In this document: piece by piece, positions 21,700 to 33,211 of the stretch | Numbering within the stretch: the stretch's first letter is position 1 | Layout: every line of letters starts with the position of its first letter | Assembly (NCBI GenBank): GCA_011799875.1 | Contig: CM022299.1 | Coordinates: 208,388,070-208,452,069, forward strand | Direction of reading: 5' to 3' | Length of the DNA: 64,000 bases | From: Thinopyrum elongatum | Taxonomy: Eukaryota; Streptophyta; Magnoliopsida; Poales; Poaceae | Position numbers and translations under genes: made by a program | Notes under the pieces: model-generated | The model's input: the letters and a program-made list of their open reading frames with translations, nothing else | Told to the model about the DNA's origin: nothing | Databases searched by the model: none

Positions 21700-23240
21700 A
21701 ATGAACAATGATAATGTGGAGAAGAGAAAGGAACTTTCTGAACTAATTGAATACTTGTTGGAGTTAGAAGAGATCCAAGTTATGCAGAGGTCACGGGTAA
21801 ACTGGCTGAAATATGGGGACCATAACACTGGGTTCTTTCAAGCTTTTGCGTCAGCGAGAAGGAACAAAAACTTCATGAAAAACCTGAAGGACGAGGGAGG
21901 TAATTGGCTACAAGGTATGCATCACCTAAATCCGCATATTTTGTACTACTTCTCTCACCTGTTCACCTCGGAGGTGCAGCACACAGAACCGATTATTTTG
22001 TAGAAAGTACAACCCAAAGTGACCAGTCAGATGAACGATTTTTTGATGGCCCCCTATACCTGTGTTGATGTGAAGAAGGCAGTACATAGCATTGGTGATC
22101 TTCAAGCACCCGGCCCGGATGGACTACATGTTGTCTTCTTTATAAAATATTGGCATATTATTGGAGATGAAATTACACAAGAAGTGTTGTTTGCTATTAA
22201 TTCTAGGAAGATACCGGCTGAGTGGAATGACACCACCATTGTGATGATCCCAAAAACTGACACCACAGAGCTGCTGGTAACTCAATTTCGTCCTATAAGT
22301 CTTTGTAATGTTCTCCATAAAATCATCTCCAAGATGCTAGCTTCACGTTTGAAAAATATCCCAGAGATTATTTCAACAACACAAGTGCCTTCGTACATGG
22401 TAGGATGATTACAGACAACATCCTAATAGCTTATGAGTGTATTCATAAGATTAAAAATAAGAGAGCTGGTAAAACTGGGCTTTGTGTTGTTAAATTGGAC
22501 ATGCACAAAGCATACGACATGGTGGAATGGTCCTTTCTGCATGACATGATGGCCACCCTGGGATTCCATGAACATTGGATTGAGATGATGATGTCATGTG
22601 TGAGCTTGGTCAGATACAAAGTGAGGTTTAATTCCCAGGAGACATATTCGTTTATTCCTACTAGAGGTATAAGGCAGGGGGATCCGCTTTCCCCTTACCT
22701 TTTCCTGCTTTGTGCATAGGGTCTTTCTAGTTTATTGCAGTATGAAGAAGAAGCTGGTGGCATAGAGGGATTAGAGTGTGAAGAAATGCACTATCAGTTC
22801 ACACCCTTTATTCGCTGACGACTCTCTGTTTCTTATGAAAGCAGATGTTTTAAATCCAGCTTCCTTACAACATGTTCTGGATACCTATTGTCAAAGCTCA
22901 CGACAATTGGTGAGTCTGTCAAAGTCAAGTATTTTCTTCAGTTCTAATACCCCAGCTACTTCCAGGGCTGAAATTTGCCAGGAGTTACACATTGATACTG
23001 AAGCATTATCAGATAGATACTTGGGACTACCAGCACTAGTTGGTGCAAACATAAGTGATTGCTTCAGACATTTTTATGAGAGAATCAAGGAAAGATTAAG
23101 GGGTTGGATGGAGAAGCAATTATCTATTGGTGGTAAGGAGATACTTCTTAAGTCTATGGCTCAGGCCATCCCGGTCTTCGCCATGTCAGTATTCTGCCTA
23201 CCGAAAGGTGTATGTAAAGATATCACTAACTTGATTGCAT
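21700..23240 (+). pseudogene. LINE ORF2, reverse transcriptase part
   Basis: Motifs in order: LQAPGPDGLHVVFF (about 22098-22140), TQFRPISLCNVLHKIISK (about 22280-22330), a frame break near 22400, LCVVKLDMHKAYDMVEWSF, GIRQGDPLSPYLFLLCA, a stop, then HPLFADDSLFLMKA (about 22800-22845). FADD is the plant L1 catalytic box and both Asp are present. Two stops or shifts within this domain rule out function. Confidence 0.88.
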
Positions 23241-23859
23241 AGTTTTGGTGGGGAGATGACGAGGCTCATAAGAGGATGCATTGGTATACTTGGTGGAAAT
23301 TGTGTTACCCAAAGAGTGGAGGAACGGGTTTCAGAGATCTTCATTCCTTTAACTTGGCAATGCTCTCAAACAGTGTTGGTGTCTTATTACCAACCCTAAT
23401 TCCTTATGTGCCAGGGTGTTGAAGGCAAAATACTTCCCCAACACACACTTACTCCAAGCTACCCAAAAAATGGTGCTTCTTTCACTTGGCAAAGCATCAT
23501 GAAAGGATTGGAAACTTTCAAGCTGGGACATATTTGGCGTATTGGAATAGGAGAAAGTGTTAATATCTGGACATATCCTTGGGTGCCTGCAAGCCCGGAT
23601 AGGAGAATTATTACAACCCGAGGACTCACGATCCTAACGCAGGTAAGCAAATTGATAGATCCTAATACAGAGAGATGTGATGAAGAGTTGATTCGTTCAA
23701 TCTTCAACCCAGTTGACGTCAGGAGAATACTACAAATCCCAATCAACATTCAAGCCTTTGATGATTTTACTGCTTGGCATCCCGATCGCAAGGGTATATT
23801 CGCAGTGAGGACTGCGTATAAAATCCAATGGTTTTGAACTTTCCGGGCACATGCAAATC

Positions 23860-24890
23860 ATCTGGCAAGACCAGGGGGCTCAAAGTCACCAGAAATATGG
23901 TCTAGGCTTTGGAAACTTCACATCCCACGTAAAGTTTCGATTTTCTGCTGGCGAGCTCTTCACGGAATAATCCCCTTAAAATCTATACTTACTAACAGAC
24001 ATGTTCGCTCGAATATTGCTTGCCCGATCCGCCACCAAGCAGCAGAGGATGTACGCCATCTTCTGTTCGATTGTGTCCATGCGAAGGAGCTCTGGTCCAA
24101 GCTGGGGTTTTTGCAATGGGTTGAGGAGGCCAAACTTATTAACCGATATGGTTCAATTGTTCTTGAACACCTACTTCTAGCTGATGATAGTCCAGTACCA
24201 CTAAAACCCAACTTGGATGTCAAACAAATTATTGCAATAGGGGGCTGGTACTTGTGGTGGCTCCAAAGATAGTTCACTCATGATGGGAAGCCACCATCCC
24301 CTTGTAGATGGCCTATGTCTGTTTTGGCTATAGCTAACAACTTCCATGAAGCCAACGCCAAGAATCAAGACAACAATGAATAGAGATGGGGTAAGCCTGA
24401 TCCTAAATTCATGAAATTAAATGTTGATGTTGCTTTCTTTGTTGATGAGGGAGCTGGAGCGACAGCAGATGTACTAAGAGATAATAGTGAGAACTTCCTA
24501 GTAGCTCAAAGCAGATACATTCCTCACGCAGCTGATATAGTAACATCTGAAGCATTGGCAATGCGCGATGGTCTGGAATTTGCAAATTCTCTTGGGTTTT
24601 GTAGAGTGGAAGCAGAATCGGATTCTCATGTAGTGACCGATTACTGCACGGGACAAACAAGATGGTGGGACTCAGCGGCGACATTTTTTGCGAAATGTGT
24701 GGATGTCGCTTCACTTATAGGGAAGATCAACTTTAAACATTGTGTTCAATGTTGAAATAAAGCGGCGCACGTGCTAGCTAGTTATAGTTATTGTAATAAG
24801 ATTTCGAGTACTTCGATGGATGAGGCTCCTGCCTGTCCAGTCCTGGAACTTGTGAACAATGCAATTCCTATTTAGTTTCAATAAAGCTAG
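23860..24890 (+). pseudogene. LINE ORF2, zf-RVT and RNase H C-terminus
   Basis: About 23895-24120 translates to WRLWKLHIPRKVSIFCWRAL-type sequence with Cys and His of the zinc-binding zf-RVT domain (IACPIRH...CVHAKELW). After stops, 24411-24755 reads MKLNVDVAFFVDEGAGA, SEALAMRDGLEFANSLGF and EAESDSHVV, the RNase H of plant L1 LINEs (Asp, Glu, Asp). The remainder to 24914 is a non-coding tail. Confidence 0.8.
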
Positions 24891-25156
24891 CTATGATGGT
24901 CTTCCCTCACAAAATACTATCTTTTTTTAGCAAAGTCGAGGAAACACACTCATGGGCCGCCGTGGACCATTGGAAAATTAAAAAAAATTGTAAATAGATA
25001 ACATAAATAGTCTCAGACATAAGATAAGAGTGTAGGATAAACTAAGCATATGTGTGCTCTAGAATATGCATATGTGTGAGAGCTATATGGAAAATAGTTA
25101 AATATGCCTACCTATGTAATATCCTACATAGCCTAATATTTTTCAAAAAAGGTACT

Positions 25157-25237
25157 TCCTCTGTAAAGAAATATAAGAGCGTTTGGATCACTACTTTAGT
25201 GATCCAAACGCTCTTATATTTCTTTACGGAGAGAGTA
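25157..25237. mobile_element. Stowaway MITE (Tc1/mariner)
   Basis: 81 bp, flanked by TA at 25155-25156 and 25238-25239. It is a nearly perfect foldback: GTAAAGAAATATAAGAGCGTTTGGATCAC meets its complement around a central TACTTTA, with ends CTTCCTCTG / CGGAGAGAG. This is the sequence class of the common Triticeae Stowaway families. Non-autonomous; mobilised by mariner transposases. Confidence 0.93.
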
Positions 25238-25239
25238 AC

Positions 25240-26049
25240 AACTTAGTAGGATGTAGAATGATTCGTTCTCGTGTGTTGAACTCTAAATCAAAATAGCGCA
25301 TCTTCTAGCATGAATTATATAGTATTGCTCACAAGAAAATAATGCGCACAGAACATATGGTCGACAAGAAAAGAAGTATCGTCTTGCATGACATACGTGA
25401 CCAGGTTTTGATTTAACATTCAAGTGTCCAAGAATCGCCCCGCTTCCGGCTAGTGAACTATTTCTTGCACTTCTTGCTCTTGCCCCAATCAAAGCGGTTT
25501 CTAGTACTTCTTGCTTTTGACTCGATCAAATAAGCTTTGCATCCATCCTTTCACCGCTACCTAAAACCTGCAAATGGAAATGACACACAAGAAATTAAAG
25601 GATGGAACGACGGGAGAAGACCAACGGACAGCGGCCGCCAAGACCCGCCTTTTTCCATGCTCAACACGTGGTTCGGATTACCAGAGGCAGTGCCCCAGCC
25701 AGGAGTCAGGGACGGACTTTGTGACACAAGCAGCGGTGCACATCGTAGGTAAAAAAGGTGTATTCGCCTTTTACTAAAAATTCACAATGTAATTTATATT
25801 TCTTCTAATTCTCATAATTCCATTTTTACTCCAGCATGCCATACATGCAAACCTCGAGCGAGAATCAATGTCGGCCAACCACCCAATTAGCAAGTAGGAA
25901 AGAAACTACATTCCAATGTAGTGCTACTTTTTCGGAGTTGCCTTGTGCATGGTCGTGCACGAGGCAGGAGATATCCACACGCCATCAAATATTCATGCGA
26001 TCCACAAGAATGATTTTAATTCAGGTGCTAGGGGCCTTGTTTCTTTGAA
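25240..26049. other. Stretch without a recognised gene
   Basis: Only short frames are open. It follows the Stowaway MITE and precedes the LINE remnant. I see no domain, RNA or element in it. Confidence 0.4.
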
Positions 26050-26459
26050 ACTTCGGTAATTTATTGGATCAAAAAATTGGTACATCATCCACCAACCACC
26101 TTACAATCGATGTTGGCGGCTCCTCAATCCACGTAGAGGGTGGGATCGAGACCGCTAGCCTAGCTAATTCATGAGAGACACAATTTGCCTCCCTAGGGCA
26201 GTGGACACAGGAACCAAAGTATAACCTATCACCGGGACCAAACAATCCGCATAGATCACAGCTGCACTCGACGCCGAAAACCCTCACCCGTTCATCGTGT
26301 TGATCACCTCCAAACAATCCGATTTCATGACCAACTTGCTAATTCCGAGTTGTTGTGCAAATAGAAAGCCATGTCTTAATGTATAAGCTTCGGCAGCAGC
26401 CGCGTCCGAGACATGCTCAAGCTTTTCATTCGACGCTGCAATGAAGCCACCCTTGTCAT
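26050..26459 (-). pseudogene. LINE RNase H remnant, C-terminal part
   Basis: The minus frame reads DKGGFIAASNEKLEHVSDA, AEAYTLRHGFLFAQQLGISK and MKSDCLEVINTMNG, the RNase H of a plant L1 LINE, then decays. Its N-terminal side is found at 36381 on, beyond the Athila element: removing the Athila and one GTCAT copy rejoins the VDAAF start of RNase H to DDKGGF. So the LINE was there first. Confidence 0.85.
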
Positions 26460-27978
26460 TGATACGTCCATTTTGCATCATGTTTTTCTACTGTTATTTA
26501 TAATGTTTTTATGCATAATAATGCTTCTTGGAGTATTTCTAATGCCTTTTCTCTCATAATATGCAAGGTTTACACAAAGAGGGAGAATGCCGGCAGCTGA
26601 AATTCTGGACCTGAAAAAGCAACGCCAGAGTTACCTATTTTGCACATCTCCAAATGAGCTGAAAATTTACGGAGAATTGTTTTGCAATATATGAAGAATA
26701 TTGGAGCAAACAGCTACCAGAGGGGGCCCACCAGGTGGGCACAACCCACTTGGGTGCGCCAGGGAGCCCAGGCGTGCCCTGGTGGGTTGTGCCCTCCTCG
26801 GCCCACCTCCGGTGCCCCTCTTTTGGTATATAAGTCATTTTGACCTAGAAAAAATAAAGGGAGGACTTTCGGGACGAAGCGCCGCCGTCTCGAGGCGGAA
26901 TTTGGGCAGAAGCACTTTTTCCCTCCGGCGGAGCGATTTCGCCGGGGGAACTTCCCTCCTAGAGGGGGAAATCATCGTCATCGTCATCACCAACAATTCT
27001 CCCATCTTTGGGAGGGCCTTATCCATTAACATCTTCAACAGCACCATCTACTCTCAAACCCTAGTTCATCTCTTGTGTTCAATCTTTGTACCAGAACCTT
27101 AGATTGGTACTTGTGGGTGACTAGTAGTGTTGATTACATCTTGTAGTTGATTACTATATGATTTATTTGGTGGAAGATTATATGTTCAGATCCATTATGC
27201 TATTTAATATCCCTCTGATCTTGAGCATGATTATCATTTGTGAGTAGTTACTTTTGTTCTTGAGGTCACGGGAGACGTCATGTTGCAAGTAATCATGTGA
27301 ACTTGATATGTGTTCGATATTTTGATGATATGTATGTTGTGATTCCCTTAGTGGTGTCATGTGAACGTCGACTACATGGCACTTCACCATATTTGGGCCT
27401 AAGGGAATGCATTGTGGAGTAGTTATTAGATGATGGGTTGCTAGAGTGACAGAAGCTTAAACCCTAGTTTATGCGCTACTTCGTAAGGGACCGATTTGGA
27501 TCCAAAAGTTTAATGCTATGGTTACATTTTATCTTAATACTTTTCTCATAGTTGCGGATGCTTGCGAGGGGGTTAATCATAAGTAGGAGGTTTGTTCAAG
27601 TAAGAACAGCACCTAAGCACCGGTCCACCCACATATCAAATTATCAAAGTAGCGAACACAAATCAAACCAACATGATGAAAGTGATATGATGAGATTCCA
27701 GTGTACCCTCAAGAACGCTTTGCTTATCATAAGAGACCATTTTGGCCTGTCCTTTGCCACAAAAGGATTGGGCTACCTTGCTGCACTTTATTTACCATTA
27801 CTGTTACTTGCTCGTTACAAATTATCTTGCTATCAAACTACCTGTTACCGACTATTTCAGTGCTTGCAGAAAATACCTTGTTGAAAACCACTTGTCATTT
27901 CCTTCTGCTCCTCGTTGGGTTCGACACTCTTACTTATCAAAAGGACTACGATTGATCCCCTATACTTGTGGGTCATCA
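26460..27978 (+). repeat. 5' LTR of the Athila element
   Basis: Starts TGATACGTCC, ends GGGTCATCA. Contains a TATA box (GGTATATAAG, near 26823) and a GC-rich inverted block (GCCAGGGAGCCCAGGCGTGCCCTGG, 26758 on). Confidence 0.93.
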
Positions 27979-27989
27979 AGGCTCTTTTC

Positions 27990-28007
27990 TAGTGCCTTTG
28001 CCGGGGA
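27990..28007 (+). other. Degenerate tRNA-Asp-type primer-binding site
   Basis: TAGTGCCTTTGCCGGGGA matches the usual Athila/Tat site (TGGCGCCGTTGCCGGGGA) at 15 of 18 positions, 11 bases after the LTR end. Confidence 0.75.
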
Positions 28008-28084
28008 GTGAAGCGCTCTTGGTAAGTGGAAATTGGTAAGGAAAAATTATTACTACGTGCTGAAATTTATTGTCACTTGTTACT

Positions 28085-28904
28085 ATGGAGAATCATCCTT
28101 TGAGGGGTTTGTTCGGGGTATCTTCACCTCGACCGGAACCACAATTAGTTGCCCCTCAACCTATTGCACCTACTGAAAATATTGGTTATGAAATTCCTTC
28201 GGGTATGATAGAACAACTGCTAGCTAATCCTTATGCAGGAGATGGAACCGAACATCCTGATATGCACTTGATATATATAGATGAAATTTGTGGATTATTT
28301 AAGCTTGCAGATTTGCCCGGAGATGAAGCTAAGAAGAAGGTTTCCCCTTTATATTTGAAGGGAAAAGCATTGGCATGGTATAGGCTATGCGATGATATTG
28401 GATCTTGGAACTGGAATCGATTGAAATTGAAATTTCACCAAAAAAATTATCCTATGAATCTAGTTCATCGTGATCGGAATTATATATATAATTTTTGGCC
28501 TCGTGAAGGAGAAAGTATCGCTCTAGCTTGGGGAAGGCTTAAGTCAATGTTATATTCATGCCCCAATCATGAGCTCTCGAGAGAAATTATTATTCAGAAT
28601 TTTTTATGCTCGGCTTTCTCGTGATGATCAATCCATGCTCGATACTTCTTGTACTGGTTCTTTTATGAAGAAGACTATTGAATTCAGGTGGGATCTTTTA
28701 GAAAGAATTAAACGCAACTCTGAAGATTGGGAACTCGGCGAAGGTAAAGAGTCAGGTATTAAACTTGAATTTGATTGTGTTAAATCCTTTATGAATACCG
28801 ATGATTTTCACAAATTTAGCACTAAATATGGACTTGACTCTGAGATAGTAGCCTCTTTCTGTGAATCATTTGCTACTCATGTTGATCTCCCTAAGGAGAA
28901 GTAG
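28085..28904 (+). pseudogene. Gag of the Athila element
   Basis: Begins MENHPLRGLFG; the capsid core includes EHPDMHLIYIDEICGLFKL, VSPLYLKGKALAWYRLCDD and RDRNYIYNFWPREGES. A frameshift near 28600 moves the frame to a second block ending FCESFATHVDLPKEK and a stop at 28902-28904. The start codon shown is the first in the conserved part; MSLVTMENH 15 bases earlier is also open. Confidence 0.8.
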
Positions 28905-29830
28905 TTTAAATATCATCCCCCTATCAAAGAAGAAATTAAAGAACCCGACATAGCTAAAGATGAAACTATTATTTATAATGTTGATCTAGTTGTGCCTACT
29001 GCTTATATTGAGAAACCACCTTTCCCTGTTAGGATAAAGGAACATGTTAAGGTTTCAACTGTGGTTCACAAAAGTAATATTAGAGCACCTAAACCTGCTG
29101 AACAAATTAAAGTAGAACCTAGTGTTGCTATGGTTAAAGATCTCTTGGTAGAAAATATTGATGGGCATGTTATTTACTTATGTGATGAAGCTGCTAGAAT
29201 TGCCAAACCCGATGAAAAAGATAAACATAGACCCGTTGTTGGCATGCTTGTTGTCTCAATTAAAATAGGAGATCATTGTTATCATGGCTTATGTGATTTA
29301 AGTGCTAGCGTGAGTGCTATTCCTTTTACCTTATACCAAGAAATTATGAATCACATAGCACCCGCTGAAATAGAAGACATAGATGTTACTATTAAACTTG
29401 CTAATAGAGACACCATCACACCACTTGGGATTGTTAGATATGTTGAACTCTTGTGTGAGAAAATAAAATACCCTACTGATTTTCTAGTTCTTGGTTCCCC
29501 ACAAGATGACTTCTGTCCCATTATCTTTGGTAGACCTTTCTTGAACACTGTCAATGCTAAAATAGATTGTGAAAAATAAATTGTCGGTGTTAGCTTTGGT
29601 GATGAGTCTCATGAGTTTATTTTTTCCAAGTTTAATAGACAACCTCACAAGAAAGAATTACCTAGTAAGGATGAAATAATTGGTCTTGCTTCTATTGTTG
29701 TGCCTCCTACTGATCCACTAGAACAATATTTGCTAGACGATGAAAATGATATGCACATGCATGAAAGAAATGAGATAGATAAAATTTTCTTTGAACAACG
29801 ACCTCTGCTCAAACATAATTTGCCTATTTA
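28905..29830 (+). pseudogene. Protease region of the Athila element
   Basis: After the gag stop the frame continues with PPFPVRIKEH and a retropepsin: GLCDLSASVSAIPF (about 29287-29328), then FLVLGSPQDDFCPIIFGRPFLNT. The active site in this lineage is normally DLGAS; here the Gly is Ser, which would harm the fold of the catalytic loop. A stop at 29577-29579 and another near 29829 follow. The interval to RT is a linker. Confidence 0.75.
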
Positions 29831-30795
29831 AACTCTAGGAGGTCCTCCTCCATCTAAAGGTGATCTTGATGAGAAAAAGATATATCATGTTATTATTAGT
29901 GCTAACCTTTCAGAACATGAAGAAGAAAGATTATTGAAAATTCTGAAGAAGCACCGTGCTGCTATTGGATATACTCTTGATGATCTTAAGGGCATTAGTC
30001 CCACTCTCTGTCAGCACAAGATTAATATGGAACCTGATGCTAAACCCGTTGTTGATCATCAACGACGCTTGAATCCTAAGATGAAAGAAGTGGTAAGAAC
30101 TGAAATATTAAAACTTCTGGAAGCAGGTATAATCTATCCCATAGCTGATAGTAGATGGGTAAGCCCTGTTCATTGTGTCCCTAAGAAAGGAGGTATTACC
30201 GTTGTTCCTAATGATAAAAATGAACTCATTCCGCAAAGAATTGTTACTGGCTATAGAATGGTTATTGATTTTAGAAAAATAAATAAAGCTACTAGAAAAT
30301 ATCATTACCCTTTGCCTTTTATTGATCAAATGCTAGAAAAATTATCAAAGCACACACACTTTTGCTTCCTAGATGGATATTCTGGTTTTTCTCAAATACC
30401 TGTCTCACAACCTGATCAAGAGAAAACCACTTTTACTTACCCTTTTGGAACTTATGCTTATAGACGTATGCCTTTTGGTTTATGCAATGCACCTGCTACC
30501 TTTCAAAGATGTATGACTGCTATATTCTCTGATTTTTGTGAAAAGATTGTTGAGGTTTTCATGGATGATTTTTCTGTATATGGAACTTCTTTTGATGATT
30601 GCTTGAGCAACCTTGATTGAGTTTTGCAGAGATGTGAGCAAACTAATCTTGTCTTGAATTGGGAGAAGTGCCACTTTATGGTTAATGAAGGTATTGTTTT
30701 GGGGCATAAAATTTCTGAACGAGGTATTGAAGTGGACCAAGCTAAAGTTGATGCAATTGAGAAAATGCCATGTCCTAAAGATATTAAAGGAACAA
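29830..30795 (+). pseudogene. Reverse transcriptase of the Athila element
   Basis: KKHRAAIGYTLDDLKGISP, WVSPVHCVPKKGGITVVPN, YRMVIDFRKINKATRKYHYP and FLDGYSGFSQIPVSQPDQ lead to PFGTYAYRRMPFGLCNAPA and the catalytic FMDDFSVYG (about 30559-30585). A TGA at 30618-30620 stands where Trp is normal (DWVLQ). The thumb then reads GHKISERGIEVDQAKVDAIE up to PKDIKG, and is fused directly to integrase near 30795. Confidence 0.88.
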
Positions 30796-31938
30796 ATCCT
30801 ACGGAAATGTCACTCCGAAGCCTATGGAGGACATCATGCGGGAGATAGAACTGCTCACAAGGTATTGCAATCTAGTTTTTATTGGCCTACCCTCTTCAAG
30901 GATGCCCGTAAGTTTGTTTTATCTTGTGATGAATGTCAACGAATTGGTAATATTGGTAAGTGTCAAGAAATGCCTATGAATTATTCACTTGTTGTTGAAC
31001 CATTTGATGTTTGGGGTTTTGATTATATGGGACCTTTTCCTTCCTCTAATGGGTATACACATATTTTGGTTGCTGTTGATTACGTTACTAAGTGGGTAGA
31101 AGCTATTCCAACTAGTAGTGCTGATCATAACACTTCCATTAAAATGCTTAAAGAAGTTATTTTCCCGAGGTTTGGAGTCCCTAGATATTTAATGACTGAT
31201 GGTGGTTCACACTTTATTCATGGTGCTTTTCGTAAAATGCTTGCTAAATATGATGTTAACCATAGATTTGCATCACCTTATCATCCTTAATCTAGTGGTC
31301 AAGTTGAACTTAGCAATAGAGAAATAAAACTAATATTACAGAAAACCGTTAATAGGTCCCGAAAGAATTGGTCTAAGAAATTAGATGATGCACTTTAGGC
31401 CTACCGAACAGCTTATAAAAATCCTATGGGTATGTCTCCCTATAAGATGGTTTATGGAAAAGCTTGTCATTTGCCTCTAGAGTTAGAACACAAAGCACAT
31501 TGGGCAATTAAAGAACTCAACTATGATTTCAAACTTGCTGGTGAAAAGAGGTTATTTGATATTAGCTAACTAGATGAATGGAGAACCCAAGCCTATGAAA
31601 ATGCCAAGTTATTTAAAGAAAAAGTTAAAAGATGGCATGACAAAAGAATTCAAAAGCGAGAATTCAAAGTTGGAGAATATGTTCTTTTGTACAACTCTCG
31701 TTTAAGATTCTTTGCAGGAAAACTTCTCTCTAAATGGGAAGGACCATATATCATCGAGGAGGTTTACCGCTCTGGAGCTATTAAAATAAATAATGCCGAA
31801 GGTACTACCCCGAAGGTGGTCAATGGGCAAAGAATTAAACACTGTATCTCAGGTACACCTATTAATGTTGAAAGCAATATTATTCAAATCATGACACCTG
31901 AGGAACACATAAAAGAGACCTTCCGAAACACTCCAGAA
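30796..31938 (+). pseudogene. Integrase of the Athila element
   Basis: Zinc-binding part: KCHSEAYGGHHAGDRTAHK and CDECQRIG. Core: FDYMGPFPSSNGYTHILVAVD, LMTDGGSHFIHGAF and a Glu in [11 protein letters not shown], giving D, D and E. C-terminal chromodomain-like tail: KWEGPYIIEEVYRSGAIKI. Stops at 31288 (HP then TAA where Gln is normal), 31397 (TAG where Trp is normal) and 31567 disable it. Integrase inserts the cDNA into the genome. Confidence 0.88.
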
Positions 31939-31959
31939 TAATTAAAAAAAGAGGAGGTA

Positions 31960-32205
31960 CGTGATACGGTAAGTAAACGGACTCCGAAAAATCTACAAAA
32001 ATATTTTCTGTCAGTTTTGGAATATTTTAAAAAATAGGAAAATAAGAAACAACCAGGAAGGCACCCGAGGGGGCACAAGACACCAGGGCGCGCCTGGGCC
32101 CCCTGGCGCGCCCAGGTGGGTTGTGCCCACCTCGGGAACCTTCCTGACTCCGTTTTCCTCCCGTTTGCTTGTTTCCCAAGATAAAAAATCTTTATATACC
32201 CCATG
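31960..32205 (+). promoter_or_regulatory. LTR-like block with TATA box between integrase and the extra ORF
   Basis: Contains a GC-rich inverted repeat (GGCGCGCCTGGGCCCCCTGGCGCGCC area, 32087 on) and GTGGGTTGTGCCCACCTCGG, found in the LTRs at 2859 and, in variant form, at 26782. TTTATATACCCC near 32192 could be a TATA box. The block resembles the promoter part of an LTR but is internal. That it drives the ORF at 32756 is inference. Confidence 0.5.
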
Positions 32206-32278
32206 AATGTATTGACCACCGTATCACGGAGAAATCTTCTGTTCTTCTTCCTTGCTGTTTTCCACTGTTCAAAAAATC

Positions 32279-32725
32279 TTCCGATTCAGCGATTAATCTT
32301 CCGATTTATCACTAATCGGGGGGTGACCGATAAGATTATGCCTTATCTTCACCGTTTATCTTTTGGACCGATTTATCGCTCTGACAAGCGATTTATCAGG
32401 AATCTACCGATAAATCAGACCTATTCATAGCACTATGTTTGCAAAAACTATGTTTATTTATGTTTTGTGGGCCTTGTTACGCAATATGTACTGTTGTCTA
32501 TTTTGGTTGTCATTATACGAGGATTCAAAGGCTAGGAATCAAGGTAACACTTCTGTCAAATATTGTTTTGGTGTTGAATATAGCGTATTTTAGTGTTGGG
32601 AACATGAGATTTGCAAAAAAAAATCCGATTAATAGTCGACCGATAAAATCGATTAATCGGCCGATTTCTGATTAGTCACTAATCCCTAGCTGACCGAGAC
32701 GATAACGATAAGCGATATCCTTAAC
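32279..32725. repeat. Unclassified insertion with GATTAATC motifs at both ends
   Basis: CCGATTCAGCGATTAATCTTCCGATTTATCACTAATC at the left and CGATTAATCGGCCGATTTCTGATTAGTCACTAATC at the right share the motif and the TCACTAATC...GACCGA order as near-direct repeats. No protein is encoded. The sequence on either side belongs to the Athila interior, so this looks like a nested insertion; the class is unknown and edges are approximate. Confidence 0.5.
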
Positions 32726-32755
32726 ATTGTTGTTTTCTGACAGATGTAGATCGCC

Positions 32756-33211
32756 ATGGCCGCTTCGAGCTCCTCCAAGGACAAGTTCTTCGAGAACGTC
32801 ATCAACCCATATTTGCGGGAGGTGATGCAGCACCCTCAAGTCATTGAGATGCGTGAGGGGGTGCTCCACATCCGGGACATCCAGGATCCCAAGGGGACGG
32901 GGACTGTGGATGCCATGCTCGAAGCTATGGAGTAGGAGGTCTTCAAGTGTAAGGGGATGGTGGAACGTGGACTCAACGCCAATCACCTCATGATCGCAGA
33001 TTACACCCGTGATCTCAAGGTGGATGGCAAATCCATGAAGGACATCGTCTTCACCTTCAACGAGCAAATCAACTTTCCGCAAAGCCAAATCTATGATCTC
33101 CAAAACCAAGTCTTTGAATATGAGGCAAGGTTTAAAGGTATGAGTTTGGCTGCCAGTTGCAGGACTCACGAGACTCGCTCCTCCTCTTATGATGGTGAGC
33201 CATTGCCATAG
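32756..33211 (+). pseudogene. Extra ORF downstream of integrase (Athila)
   Basis: ATG at 32756: MAASSSSKDKFFENVINPYL, EMREGVLHIRDIQDPKGTG, an in-frame TAG near 32933-32935, then KGMVERGLNANHLMIADYT and FNEQINFPQSQIYDLQNQVFE with a coiled-coil look, ending DGEPLP and TAG. It sits where Athila elements have an env-like or extra ORF, but there is no signal peptide or membrane segment. Similar ORFs occur in Sabrina/WHAM-type elements as far as I recall; function unknown. Confidence 0.6.

Larger units (their letters stand above)
20454..24914 (+). mobile_element. LINE (L1-type non-LTR retrotransposon) with RNase H
   Basis: Endonuclease, reverse transcriptase, zinc-binding zf-RVT and RNase H blocks follow each other on the plus strand in several frames. 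TACTATCTTTTTTAG at 20439-20453 and TACTATC(T)7AG at 24915-24930 are a candidate target duplication differing by one T; they set these ends and leave a short CACAAAA tail. Only about 330 bp precede the endonuclease start, so ORF1 is absent or largely deleted. The insertion is in the upstream region of the calmodulin gene, transcribed away from it. Confidence 0.8.
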
